Part shown: in pieces, positions 38,500-50,865 of the stretch
How the letters are laid out: each line of letters starts with the position of its first letter
How positions within the stretch are numbered: the first letter of the stretch is position 1
DNA from: Palaemon carinicauda
Lineage: Eukaryota; Arthropoda; Malacostraca; Decapoda; Palaemonidae
Length of the DNA stretch: 64,000 bases
Assembly: GCF_036898095.1 (NCBI RefSeq)
Contig: NC_090745.1
Location: forward strand, 78,152,130-78,216,129
Direction of reading: 5' to 3'
The notes under the pieces: model-generated
The model's input: only the letters and a program-made list of their open reading frames with translations
Database searches by the model: none
What the model was told of the DNA's origin: nothing
Made by a program: the position numbers and the translations under genes

Positions 38500-39400
38500 T
38501 GGAACTACAACTGAAGTTTGTACTGCTACCGCATCCAATCCTGACTCAGCGAGTAGGTGTCGTTTGTCAAGACGAAGAAACCAAAAAGAATTCTTGATTG
38601 ACTTCTGTTTATTTTCTTTATTCACCTTCATGAGTAAGGTTTAGCAGCCAACACATTATCAACGTGCAAGTCTGCCTTGACAAGACTGATACTGTATACC
38701 TTTCAGGTCGACCTTTCTAAGGACAATTATTAATTAAAATCCCTTAGGTCGGTGCTAAGGTTAGACCTTCAGCGCCTCTAAGACCCATTTCATGGGCACT
38801 AGATAAGGTTCCTCATTTGCATTAATTTTGAATAATGAGGAGTACGCTTTGAAGGATTTAACTCAAAAAGTTATGTTTTTGTTTGCACTCACTTCGGGGG
38901 GTAGAGTTAATGTAATAGTGGCTCTCTTGAGAGGGGAAGGCCACGTCCAGTTCTTGAAAGGAGAACTGAATCTGTTTCCAGACCCAACGTTTCTCGCCAG
39001 GAACAAGCTACCCACCAACAGGTGGGGTCCCTAGAGAATCTGCCCTCTGAAGGAAGATGCATCTCTATGTCCAATGGAGTGCCTAAAGGTCTATCTTCAT
39101 AGAACTTCAGACTTTAAGGGAGGATAGCTGTTCAAAGGAGAAATTTTATCTCTGAAACAACTATGGGCGAAACTCACCTATGTTATTCAAAGCGGATCCA
39201 GACAGTACACCCGCAAGTCATGATCCGAGCAAAGTTGCCTCTTCCATAAAATTTCTTTAATTATATGGACTTTGAACATCTTCGTTCGTACACCGGCTGG
39301 TAGTCTTCCAAGATGTTCTTTATGCACTGTGCAAAACAAGTGGAGTAACTCAAGAGGTCTGTGGTAACAGCAGGTAGAATTCTTAAACCTTCTGTTTAAA
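38500..39400 (+). pseudogene. DIRS-A tyrosine recombinase remnant
   Basis: The N-terminal part is largely lost. 38,828-39,034 keeps EEYALKDLTQKVMFLFAL and the catalytic Arg context SGGRVNVIVAL. Further on, shifted frames give the box II region HDPSKVA, where B has HDPRKVA, so the box II Arg is now Ser. The terminal FFMHCAKQVE stands where B has FFRHYAKQVE, so the nucleophilic Tyr is Cys (TGT at about 39,325). Several stops are present. It is catalytically dead. Confidence 0.8.
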
Positions 39401-40328
39401 TCTGCGAGGAACAGTGTAATTAATTTTGGACGATTAATTAAGAGGGTGAGTGTGTAGTCACAGTCTCTTACTACACACTGAGCGATAGGCCACTAACGTG
39501 TCCTTATGAACTGTTCCATGGACTTTGGTGAACTATAGCATAATACGGACACTTGTGCCAAGCGTTTCTTACGCTAGTGTAAATAAACAGTAATACAGAC
39601 TATATCATTATTATTAATGATTCGATTGAAGTGGCAAATCTGTTTCCTGTTAAACGAAACACTTTTTTTTTCTGTTGACTGTTTTCTTTATGCTTTAACG
39701 AATATCATCCACATTTTATAAATTTTATAAATGTTGACCTGATATGTATGTTTATTAAATTTTTGATAAACTGGTTCATAGTGAACCCCTGCGGCTTATT
39801 CGCCCAAACTCATTTTATTAAAAATGTACTGAGCATTATAATTAAAATATGGATAATTTTAAGATTGTTCCTTTCTTCAAGCAAAAATCCACTCGCTTTA
39901 ACCCTTCCTTAGGAAGGGTTAACGTTGTACCCTAAGCGGTTGGTGGTAGAGATGCAAAATTTGTTCCTATACGGATACAACTGTTATCCAATAGTTTAAT
40001 AAGAGTAGATACCTTGGGGATATGTCAGGAATTCATACTGACATTGGTCACTCTTATACAAACTTTGCTTTATGATGTATAGGGCGAGACCACTATACAA
40101 GCTTGTCATTTGGTCATCCATAAGTATTATGTACTCTTCGAGACTTTTTCCAGAGTCTAGTACGAATCTTCCCTGTAGGGGGCAGGAAGCACTAACATAG
40201 TTCATGATCAGATGAAATGATGTATGACGGTAACATCATAGGTCTCTAGGTCTAGACGGACCAGGAAATACTTTCTTGAGGGTACGGCACTGGTTGAGAA
40301 TCCACAGATGCAGCAATGCTCTGGTAAA
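39401..40328. other. DIRS-A 3' noncoding region
   Basis: No gene. Contains a perfect 11-bp stem hairpin at 39,898-39,922. The last part (about 40,130-40,328) corresponds, with changes, to DIRS-B 50,880-51,090. Confidence 0.6.
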
Positions 40329-40422
40329 CTTCCATCAGGACGACATGGCCTGAGCCCAAAAAACGGATTTTGAGCCAAGCGAAAATCTATTTTTGGGTGA
40401 GGTAGCCATGTCGTCCTGATGG
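40329..40422. repeat. DIRS-A internal complementary region
   Basis: Begins with the reverse complement of the element's left end (CCATCAGGACGACATGGCCT then GAGCCCAAAA) and continues as the reverse complement of the right end (GATTTTGAGCC then TTTGGGTGAGGTAGCC). The outer 18 bases, CCATCAGGACGACATGGC and GCCATGTCGTCCTGATGG, are perfectly inverted. This is the complement of a joined-end circle, as the DIRS replication model requires. Confidence 0.9.
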
Positions 40423-40503
40423 ACCCGCCCTTCCTTTTATTGTAAAAGGGTTTATTGACCCCTCCCTATAATACAGTATCTCTAGCACCTCGTATATCGC
40501 TAC

Positions 40504-40883
40504 AAGGAATGGAGATGGCGCTGCCACCTTCGTCAGATACACACTGGAAACAGAATAGGAGAGATTCCTTGGGAACGGCTCTCTTTTCATTCCCGTTTCA
40601 GATTCTTGTCATTGTAACCCCTCGAAGCGTTAATACTGTTTGGGGTGAAGATAGCTATGTGACGTGTCAAGAATACGTCCTCTGATATTATGTGATATCC
40701 CTGTTAGATTTAATTAGGGATATTCGCTCCAGGAGTTAGAATTCTGGATACCTTAAGGTAAAATTCTCTGGGAATATCACTGTAGTCAAATATACCCTAG
40801 GGAGCTACCCTTTAGGAACTTCCATAACGACATGGCTACCTCACACAAAAATAGATTTTTCGCTTCGCTCCAAATCCGTTTTT
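40504..40883. repeat. DIRS-A right inverted terminal repeat
   Basis: Inverse of 32,613-32,960. It ends CGCTCCAAATCCGTTTTT, matching the second half of the ICR when reversed. Confidence 0.9.
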
Positions 40884-40889
40884 CAAACC

Positions 40890-42627
40890 TTTGTACGAGT
40901 CCTAAAATTTTTGGTCATGTTCCATATTTTATTTTTTTCTGCCATTATCTTCGTATTTAAACGAAGCTTTATACACATGCTGTCATGCCTGTGCATAGGC
41001 ATTGTATTAAAGTATTTCCAACATCAAGAGAGAACTTTACTATAAGATATTAAAGTACATTATGTACTGAAGTATTTATAATTGCAAGAGAACTTCTCTA
41101 TAAAGAGCTCAGCTAATTCATGCAATAGGATGTTACAACCATGAAAAAGTCATGTAATATCTGAAACTTGCATGTGTAAATATCAGATGTTCTATTTGAT
41201 AAAATTTCAGTTTATTATTGAGGTAGTTATCTAGAATTTTAGATCATGCCACAAAACTTTGGTTACAATAACCTGACCTCAATATGAACTGGGTATTTCT
41301 AATTAAAAATACACATGAGGATGTCTCTCTACTAGTTAAGATTTAACATTGCCAGAGAAGACTTTATACTCAAAAAAGAAAAGAAAAAAGAAAATCACGG
41401 GGGGAATTCTTAAAACGCGGTTCATGAATTGTTAAGTACGCCATTACAAGATTTTGAAGAACTATCCACTAAGAGCTTTAATAATACCTACATTGCGCTG
41501 TGCATATTGCAAAGAACACTGTAGACATGACTGAATCGTCTTTGCAGTTCAATTTTGGTTTTTAACTACGATTACTTTACATTCTACTTTGCCTCCGACC
41601 CTGTTTCCTATCTTCCTACTCGCTGTACAGCCTATTTTAACTTTTTCGTCATAAATTAACTGCTTGATTTTCCCACAGTTGGACTTGGGCGCTGTTTGAC
41701 CAGGCCAGACATATGTAACCATAATTCATAAATTGACTGCAAACCTGACCCTAAAGAAGAACTATCTTGATTTGGAAAGCCTTTCTCGTCTTTGGTGAAA
41801 TATAACCAGGTAAGAAATTTCTGACTGGCAAAGAATACGGTAAGGCCAGAAGCGCTTATCCTTTAGAACTCATGAATACCAAATGAAAATATTGTGTAAA
41901 GAATAAAATATATGATTTAGAATTCTCACATTTATTTTCTTATATACGGAAAACATGTTTTCTTGAAAACTTCTTAAGGGAAATGTTTTATTCTTATTTG
42001 GAACTGGGGGGAAAACAGTTTACATAAACTCGTCAGAGCGTAAAAGAGGGAAATATAGAAATGGAAAATGTTACTCCACGTCCTTTCAGAAATAGGGTTA
42101 AATACTTTAGTTGCTTGTTTGAAATTATTACTTTTCCCCCGTCTGTAGTTTACTAAGGAAGCATGAACTAAAAGAATTTCAAAAGGTCTGTTGATAGAAC
42201 ATGTACCTCAAGGGACCGAAATTCAAGTGAACCATATGTTCCTTTATTCCAGAATAAGAAAAAAGATGTATCCTTGATGATTTTTTGGAGTGAAAAATTA
42301 TAGCTGTTTCTCATTTTCCACGAATAGGGATTTCTCTGTAATTTAAGTCATAAGAAGGAAATATTTCTTTGGGAATTTCTAACATTTCTCTTCGGCTTCC
42401 TAATATGTAAAGACTTTCTTTTACTGAGCTCAAACGAGGTCATTTGCGTTCTTTTTAAAATGGACATTTTCGTGTACATATCTTGTTACTGTGGATTGTA
42501 GATCGGCAATTAAATGAAGGTCCTGTTATCCAGTCATGATAATCAGCTAATCTTTCTATCATTCCCCTTTTCTGTGTAATTTTTTGTTTTTCAATAACAT
42601 AAAAAAGTTATTCTTAAATGAATAGCA

Positions 42628-42630
<3 letters not shown>
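40890..42630. other. AT-rich region, no gene recognised
   Basis: No supported feature. A short (GA)n tract follows at 42,629-42,652. Confidence 0.4.
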
Positions 42631-42658
<28 letters not shown>

Positions 42659-42703
42659 TCCAAATAATGGACAATTACTTTTTTTGTCAAACTACGCACA
42701 GTA

Positions 42704-43394
42704 CAGTATGCGGCAAAAGTCATGTGACCGGGTTTCAATTATTCTCTTTCGAAAGGAACTAACTGTCAACTTACATTCTACACATTTCTGTGGACAATAA
42801 GCTTTAACACTGAAATATTTGCAACTTCGCTCAACAAACGCTACAGTACACTAAGCATAGTTTTAAAGAATCAAAGCTATATATTTTTTTTAAATATCGG
42901 GTAGATCATAAAAAAAAGAGCAAAATAATCTTCAATTAAGATTAATTAAAAAACCTAAAAACTTGATAAATTTCACTTCTTAGCAATCTTAGTAATGTGT
43001 TTAACGTAATTAACATATCTGAGATGGAGTTGCGGGCGCGGCCTAATCACACATTAATAGTCATTATCACGGTAACACTCACAACATCCAGTCATCTTTC
43101 AAACATGGTTGCAGTTAGCCAACTACGACTGGAAACGCAACCCCAATTCCAAGAGCTATTATAATAGTCGATCTGTATTTCACCAGAATTTGGAAAAAAG
43201 ACATAGTTAATCATCTTAAAGTCAACAAGAAAATTGTGTATAGATGGCTGAAAGGGTGCAATGAAGGAGAAGAATTGAAAAACCATCCCATAGGTGGGAG
43301 ACCCAATTGCACAACCACAGAAGAAGACAAAGAGTTAACTAACCTTTTAACCAAGCATCCATTTTCATCATCGTTTTGTGTTTTCAAATGTTAA
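42704..43394 (+). mobile_element. Tc1/mariner-like transposon fragment
   Basis: At 42,702 a TA is followed by CAGTATGCGGCAAAAGTCAT, which looks like a Tc1-type left terminus. At 43,130-43,392 the plus strand encodes the bipartite helix-turn-helix DNA-binding region: RAIIIVDLYF, KDIVNHLKVNKKIVYRWLKG, HPIGGRPNCTTTEEDKELTN, KHPFSSSF. The GGRP element is the AT-hook-like link between the two subdomains. A frameshift lies near 43,130-43,165 relative to the ATG at 43,106, and a stop falls at 43,392. The DDE catalytic part is absent, so this is a 5' remnant. Confidence 0.65.
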
Positions 43395-43492
43395 CAAGCC
43401 ATCATAAGTCATTGATTGGAGAAAAATATTTGCTTTAGATGAGTTGACAGGATTCCCAGGAGGAATAGATATCCTATACAACCTAGGATCAC

Positions 43493-43493
<1 letters not shown>

Positions 43494-43588
<95 letters not shown>
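43494..43588. repeat. (CT)n microsatellite
   Basis: CT dinucleotides with one CCCT interruption. Confidence 0.95.
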
Positions 43589-43708
43589 ATACACACCCTA
43601 TATAAGTTACTAAAATTGGATGGGAATATATATTGTTGTTCCACAATTTCTTCTTAAAAAGAAATCCAGGGGTCTCACTTTGTGATGAGCATCACCAACC
43701 AACGTAGA

Positions 43709-43710
<2 letters not shown>

Positions 43711-43776
<66 letters not shown>
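43711..43776. repeat. (CT)n microsatellite
   Basis: Pure CT dinucleotides. Confidence 0.95.
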
Positions 43777-43779
<3 letters not shown>

Positions 43780-44288
43780 TTTGTGTGTTTATAATTGCTA
43801 ATGGTCGATCAAATTTAGGTAATTAATTATTAAAGAAAAAGTCCGTATTCAAGCTCCCTATATTTATTCATATTGAATTTTGCTCCATTCTGCAATTTTC
43901 CAAAAAATAACGGTTCTTCCAATTTTAATACTTAACCTTTTGGTTTTCTTACCTTTCATTCGAGATGAATAGCCATTTCAAGAGTTTGTTTTGTTACTGG
44001 TTTAATCATATTTGATATTTGTTCATGAAACAGTTATTGTAAAAGTTCGAAGTTATGTTTCTTTTAAAATAGTCTTCCTAACATAATGTTGAATTATAAT
44101 CATATTTTTCTTTTCTTGTGTCGATTTGTTTCAGAAAGTCTGAGCAACAAATCTGCTCCTGATTTTTCCTATAAAAATTACTAATTTATTGTTTTCTTAT
44201 TACCGTTAACTACGAGAATATCCAACTGTTTTTTTTTTATTTATAATCTTTTACTCATTTTTGTATGAGTAACGATAAAAATATTTCT

Positions 44289-44293
<5 letters not shown>

Positions 44294-44360
<67 letters not shown>
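44294..44360. repeat. (CT)n microsatellite
   Basis: CT dinucleotides preceded by a C run. Confidence 0.95.
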
Positions 44361-44362
<2 letters not shown>

Positions 44363-46265
44363 CAACAACATTGTGGAACAGAAGCATAAATTTCCGCCTA
44401 CTGCTCAACAGCGCAGCCACCCATTCTTTGTTTTCCCCTTTTCTCATATTTTGTTTGTTGATCTCATTATCATTTTATTCCCATAAAGGAGACCACATCT
44501 GTCTGACCTTTGGAAAGGTTCAGCTGGTTTTCCGTCTACAACGGAGAGCATACGTTGAATTTATTTGAATAAGTTAGAATTCCACACGTAAAAAAAATAC
44601 AGTAGGAAAGAGACATTTTAGAAGCATTTTTTGCGGGACAAAAGTTCTAGAGTAACATAACGCGGGATAGATGAAATTCAAAGCTTTATTTAGTACTGCT
44701 TAGACGGGCATTTACTTTCTGTCTCGGTATAGAATATGCTTATGAATATTTTAGATCCTAATTTCGATATTTCATCACTTTTTACCTTCAATGGTGTACA
44801 TGGTAGAGATAGTTAGATGAAACCATCAATCTTTTAATTTAAAAGAAAAAAAAATTCCATACATAATAATGTTTGAACAGGTATATTTGTTAGTGAATGG
44901 TATTAAAAATAAAATTGAGAAAATACTTTAGATTGCATCCTTGAACATGCTAACTCACAACAGAGTAGATAAGACAATAATGTCACATCCACTCTGGGAT
45001 TAACCAGACTCTCTTGATGTAAATTACAAATAATGCCAAAGTTTACAGAAAATACGTCAATATCACTGATATTTTTATGCTTTTTTTTCCAAATAAAATT
45101 TTATATTAGAGTGTGAATTTCACTGAGACAATAATTTATTACAAGTTTTGCAATAGTCAGAATATTGTTAATTGAGACGATTGCTCAGCCCACTGAACTC
45201 TCCCAGCCATACAACTCTTGTATTTTATATTTGTTTTTTATATTTATCTTTTTTTGTTTGAGTGGATGTGGGTACTGTAGCAGAAACTCTATATTGATAT
45301 TGCTGTATTTTTGGTTTTTCTATTTCACTGAAAGAAGATTCCAGCAATCGGCTTTTATATAAATGGCTATCAACAAGTTTCTTAGTTTTTGTACTTCATT
45401 CATTACTGTCTCAACGAACTATGATACTTGTAAAGTCTTCTTCTTAATACTTCTTTGGTTAAAGAAACTGGACCTGGCTATTTATTTTCTATGTACACGA
45501 TAAAAAGGCGGATTAAAAGAAATCTGTAGCCACGTTTGAACCTTTGTAATTGTTGAATGCACATATAAGTAATTAAATGAAAGCCATTCACTTATGGCTG
45601 CTGATTCCTTTTTTATTAGCATTTTATCTTGTATATCTATGAAACATAACAGGGGTATGAGAATGCCCCTGGTGCCAAAATATTTGAATTGTTAGTGGTT
45701 CTCAGAATCCCTAACGGCTATATCTTGGAGCAGCAACCCGTTTCTGTTAGCGAAAATAGCGTGTGACCCTCTTTCAGAGGTTGAGGAGGAGGGCTGTCAA
45801 GTTTCCCTTCTGCCTCTGCGTAGCTTTGTGTATGAATTTGGTTGTGATACTACCATTTTGCAGCGAAAAGTTTTAAGGGAATAGCAGATGAAGGTTGTTT
45901 TTAATACTTGATATTTCTTAGAAATACATAATGGAAAATACGTGTTTAGTATCCTTAATGGATGACTTTGTAGTTTTTTTTTTTTTTTTTTTTTTTTTTT
46001 CATAGGTTTGTAGCATACAACAAATTAGTGTGCTTTTCATGCATATGTAGCATAGTGGGAAATATATATTCTTTTATATATATTAAGAAATACAATATTT
46101 CTGCCGTAAAATTCATTACAGCTACATGTATCAGAGTATTGAGAGAAAGTCGATGTACACGGGAAGAATCAGCTGATTCTGTTAGTTCATGTGTAAACTT
46201 ACCTGAGTTTATGGTTTTGTCAAAGTCAGTAGATGTTGTTATTTTGTGTAATGTATATATATAAA
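44361..46265. other. AT-rich region, no gene recognised
   Basis: No supported feature apart from a T run at 45,975-46,000. Confidence 0.4.
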
Positions 46266-46267
46266 TG

Positions 46268-46482
<215 letters not shown>

Positions 46483-46489
46483 GGCTTAC

Positions 46490-46928
46490 AATGACTGATG
46501 AAACAATGGACCTAGATCCTCCTACCATTGTCCTAGTTGATGATCTATTGAATTGGATAATGATGAAATGGAGTTGAATACTGTGTATTATAGTGACACA
46601 CGAAGAATATGTTCCTGATCCTCCTAACGAAGATAATCTCTCTGATGTTGATATGACTCCCCAACCATCAGCTTTATTTGCACCGCAGTGATGAAAGAGA
46701 AGACAGCGGGAAGTGCAACCTCGTGAACTTATTAACGTTTGAAAATAGCATCTCACATGGGAAAAATAGAGGTGCGTTGAACACAACACCATTTCTTCCA
46801 GGGCCTAAAAGTGTGGATAACACCAGGTCTTACACTGAAGGGCCAATTAAACAAAAATTGCTCCAAACCAATGTTGGAACACGGGCTCTTTCGTTGGTAG
46901 CCTGTAACTTGATTACTTATCTCTCATA
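46490..46928 (+). other. Unassigned, possibly decayed coding sequence
   Basis: Short open pieces right after the (TA)n tract have acidic, protein-like translations: [20 protein letters not shown] (from 46,491), [20 protein letters not shown] (about 46,606), and an 83-codon piece at 46,678-46,929 containing [20 protein letters not shown]. Acidic N termini like this occur in DNA transposases such as piggyBac, but I see no catalytic domain and do not assign it. The segment at 46,875-46,907 resembles 47,812-47,844. Confidence 0.25.
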
Positions 46929-46929
46929 A

Positions 46930-49885
46930 TTTATATCAGTCTGTGAATTAGAAAGAAAGGTAATTTTGTTTGAATGGGCTGTACATTTTAACGCACAAAA
47001 AAAAGTTATTTTCAGTTAACTGTTTGTAATGATTTTATTGATTATTGTTACTGTAACTATACAAAGGAATAGTCAAATGGCACACTCAAGAACTACAGGC
47101 CTTGAACATACCTCCTTACTAAAATTATGTTGCTTTATGTTTGATATTTATTGTTTTCCAGATCATTACAACCCCTAAGAACTTCATCCCCAAATTGTTA
47201 GATCAAGAATAAATTCCTACAAGTCTTATGAAATTGAATGTATTCTATATACTTCGCCTTTAAAACCTTGAATACTCCAAAATCATTTGCTTTTTTTTCC
47301 CTCAGCGTCTTCTCTTCACTTGCATTAAGGAGAGTTTCTTCTACCTTCCAATAAACATTCAAGTTTTTAACTCCAATCAAAATCTACATTACAATAATCC
47401 TTTGTTGATAACATGTATACTCAAGTTATTATTAACCTTGGTAAATAGCTAGAATATGGAGATATTTTTTTTTTCTAATTAAGATTTTTTTTAGGATATA
47501 AAATAATATCACATCTAATTAATGGACATTATCAGCTAGAAAGAAAATAACTTTTTTGTGTGGGTTCAAATCATAGGGTAATTATCCAAGTCATGCACAT
47601 TTCGTTGGCATTTAGTGTGACGGGAGTGGGCAGAATTAGTACAACGTCTAAGACAATTCTCAAGCAACTTATTTTATTTAAGGATAACGCAGGTATTTAA
47701 TGGCCCCAAGAGGTCACATAATGATAATAATTTCATACGTATATTTAACGGTTTTTCTTAGTAAGGTTCGCATTGGCCGGTTCTGTTCTGTTAAGATTGT
47801 CCCACTTTCTAGGGAACACCGGCTCTTGCGTTGGCACCCTGTAAATTTGCATTAATGAATAAGATCATTTAGCTCATTACAGTATTTTTATTCATATTCT
47901 TTGGTGAAAAAATGCCAAGTATACACATGATTGTACGGCCTTTGTGGAAAGAGAAACTATAGAATTATATTTTCCTTTACATTCATACACGAATGTTTCG
48001 CCAAGAATATTTAATTGATCCACTACAGCAGCCTATTTTTTTATAATCCAATGCAGATTATTATTGTTATTATTGCAAGTGAGAATAATATTTAATTGAG
48101 TCTTCAAATCAGAGTTTTCTGACGCCCAAGTTTAAAATAATTTTCTCTCGCGGTATTTCTCATGCTTTGATATTCAGATTTTCATGGCGCTTTTTTCTTT
48201 TTTCTTTTTTTGTATGGTCTATCTTTTTTAAGGAATGCTCATAATGTTTCGATGGGTATTTGTGGTTTTAGGTCGTTAAAATAAAATCTCAACATTTGAT
48301 TACAGTGAGTCACCAACGCATTATATTTATTCCCAGTCTTCTTTTAGCTCAGTATTTCTGAGGCAGATACCTTTGGGACGTGACCGAGAAAAGGATATCG
48401 GAAATCGGTATCGAAAATATTGGTGAAATATATACCCCTTTCTTTAAACGATACTTCGGTGAGTCCTAAACTTTATAGCCGGCCGTTTAGTCACTTCAAG
48501 TTACCATTGACGGCTTTTCCTGGGTTATTTGCCTCAGGTTTCTTCCTGTATGACGGTGACTATTGAAGGATCTGTACGGCGCTTTGTACGTTGATTGTTA
48601 ACTAGTGCAACTTTCTACTAGTTCCGTTTATTTTGTAATCTTCCAACGTTAGGCGAGGTTTATTGTTCAATAACTGAGGCTAATGTTTTTGTAGTACTTA
48701 TTTTGGCTTTTAAGAATGTTTCATAACTTAGCACAATTGGCTCGTTGATTTTTATTCGTATAGGATCTTGCGGTTCCAAATTATGGTGCCCTTTAGTCTC
48801 TCAGACAGTTTAATTGAGTTGAACTTGTTTGCCCTAGATTGAGAGAGAGTGAGAGAGAAATGGTATCTTTTTCTGTATATTTTTTTTCAAGTATATCTCA
48901 CTTTGCAAACTCGATTCCACATCATACTGAATATCAACGGACCTTTGGCAAGTATTTGATGAACTATTTAGCGATGGAAATTTTCATATTTTTCGCGAAG
49001 GCGTAGTTGTGATACATTCCATTCTTTATATTAAATTATTATTGAATGGAATTTTCTGTTCTTTCTATTCATATTGAAAAAGTAGAAAAGCCAAGGAAGC
49101 AAATCAATTATGTCTAACTTTTATAACCTCATATAATATCGTGTTATTCAAATTCCCCGCTGATATTACTTCTCGTATTAGAATGGCAAGTAAACGTATT
49201 GTGTTTTTATTTTTTTTATAAAATAGCGATCACTAATCGGGAAAAGAAAGAAGACATATCAGTAAATGATAGGAGAAAATTGAGAGCCACCGGGATTGGT
49301 CAGTATAACCTTGAGATTGTAAATCTTCTGTTCAGAACAATAGAGGGCTTAGCAAATACATCCAGTGTGATTATAACCTGACGAAGATAACTCACAAAGC
49401 CTTTAAGGAAAAGGGTGACATTCCAATTAGTGGAACGAATTCTCGCCCCGAGATTCCGTTTGAAGTTCTTCAAAGAGATCAAATCGTTAGCTCTTCCCAT
49501 AGCTTTAATGATGACAGATCCCTCCAGTTGCAGAGGCAGAGAATAGATATGAGAAATATTTCCTTAAGCCCGCTTTTCACAAATGTGTTAAGTTCAACTT
49601 CAAATTAAAGGTTCATTTTACTTGAATATTCATTTTCCGTTTTGTTATGGAAATACCATTGAAATCTTCCTTAAGATAGCAATGGCTTGAGTCATTAGAG
49701 ACAGATTTCATGAACGTGTGCACTGGCATTACCCAACCAAATATGTAAAGATGTCCTTCATACCCTATAGGTTAACCTCATAATTACATTAAAAATTCAG
49801 TTTATGAAACATTTGTACAATGATTTTGCATAAGCTCCCCATTAAAAAAAATATATATATATGCAATATCCTGGGTATTTACTAT

Positions 49886-49916
<31 letters not shown>

Positions 49917-50145
49917 AGAGCAGCCATTTTGAGTCCACTGCAGGGCAAAAGCCACAAAAATGTCCTTATTGATGTCTGGGGTTTGACGATTTTCATCACC
50001 ACGCTGGCCACTGCGAATTGGTGATGGTGGGAGACTATACTTACTCACAGAAAAGAAACCTAGTGTGTGTAATCCACGTTAGTATAGCTTTGCAATTCAT
50101 AGCGATGAACCAATTTTTCACCACGTTAATGAATCCCCATTCAGA
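46930..50145. other. AT-rich region, no gene recognised
   Basis: No supported coding feature. Short (TA)n tracts lie at 49,849-49,862 and 49,893-49,916. Confidence 0.4.
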
Positions 50146-50149
50146 AACG

Positions 50150-50276
50150 GATTAACAAACTGAGAAAGTTTGCGGGTTTGGACTGGCATAGAAAGACTAA
50201 AAACAGAAGCAAATGGAAAGACATGTCTGAGGCCTTTGTACTGCGATAGATAAGCAATGGCTGATGAAGATATTCA

Positions 50277-50320
<44 letters not shown>
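50150..50320 (+). mobile_element. RTE-type LINE 3'-terminal fragment leading into (TA)n
   Basis: 50,160-50,275 resembles the RTE end at 10,145-10,250: TTTGGACTGGCATAGAAAGA, AAATGGAAAGACATGTCTGA and GCAATGGCTGATGAAGAT. It encodes GLDWHRKTKNRSKWKDMSEA. The GAT-type tail has passed into a (TG)/(TA)n tract at 50,276-50,320, which directly meets the end of DIRS-B. Confidence 0.65.
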
Positions 50321-50321
<1 letters not shown>

Positions 50322-50692
50322 CGGATTTTGAGCGAAGCGAAAAATCTATTTTTGGGTGAGATAGCCATGTCGTCCTGATGGAAGTTCCTATAGGGTAGCT
50401 TCCTAGGGTATATTACAACTACGGCGATATTCCCAGAGAATTTACCTTAAGGTACCAGAATTCTAACTCCTGGAGCGAGTATCCCTCGTGAAAGGGATAT
50501 CGCGACATATCAGAGGACGTATTCTAGACACGTCACATGGCAATCTACGACCTGAATAGAGATTCGTCTCGTAGGAGGGAGATTGACGAGATACGAATTC
50601 GGGAAAGAAAAAGGGGAGCCGCTCCCAAGGCTTCCCTATCCCCCGATTCGTATGCGTGCCTGGCGCCAATCCTGGCGCCATCTGTATTCCTT
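50321..50692. repeat. DIRS-B inverted terminal repeat (3' end of the element)
   Basis: Inverse of 58,762-59,103. A 72-codon chance frame in each arm translates identically apart from one Pro/Ala change, showing how close they are. The outer tip (ACGGATTTTGAGCGAAGCGA) is unique to this end. Confidence 0.92.
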
Positions 50693-50770
50693 GTAGCGTA
50701 CACGAGGTGCTACAGATACTGTATGTAGGGAGGGGTCCTACAGCCCTTTCTTAGAAAGGCAAGGGCGGGT

Positions 50771-50865
50771 CCATCAGGACGACATGGCTATCTCACCCAA
50801 AAATAGATTTTTCGCTTCGCTCAAAATCCGTTTTTTGGGCTCAAGCCATGTCGTCCTGATGGAAG
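50771..50865. repeat. DIRS-B internal complementary region
   Basis: Contains the complements of both element ends fused at AAAATCCG-TTTTTTGGGC. Its outer 18 bases (50,771-50,788 and 50,845-50,862) are a perfect inverted pair. It is the template expected to align the ends of the linear cDNA for circle closure. Confidence 0.92.

Larger units (their letters stand above)
32601..40883 (+). mobile_element. DIRS-type tyrosine-recombinase retrotransposon, copy A (decayed)
   Basis: The 8.3-kb element has inverted terminal repeats (about 32,613-32,960 and 40,504-40,836), an internal complementary region (40,329-40,422) and, between them, gag, RT/RNase H and tyrosine recombinase remnants. This order and the ITR-plus-ICR arrangement define DIRS elements, which integrate a circular cDNA by tyrosine recombinase rather than an integrase. 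It aligns collinearly with copy B but has stops, frameshifts, A-run insertions and large deletions, so it is inactive. Confidence 0.92.

Noticed and set aside
50463..50681. 72-codon frame in the DIRS-B terminal repeat
   Set aside because: It occurs in both arms because the arms are inverted copies. No domain, and it is not expected of a DIRS element.
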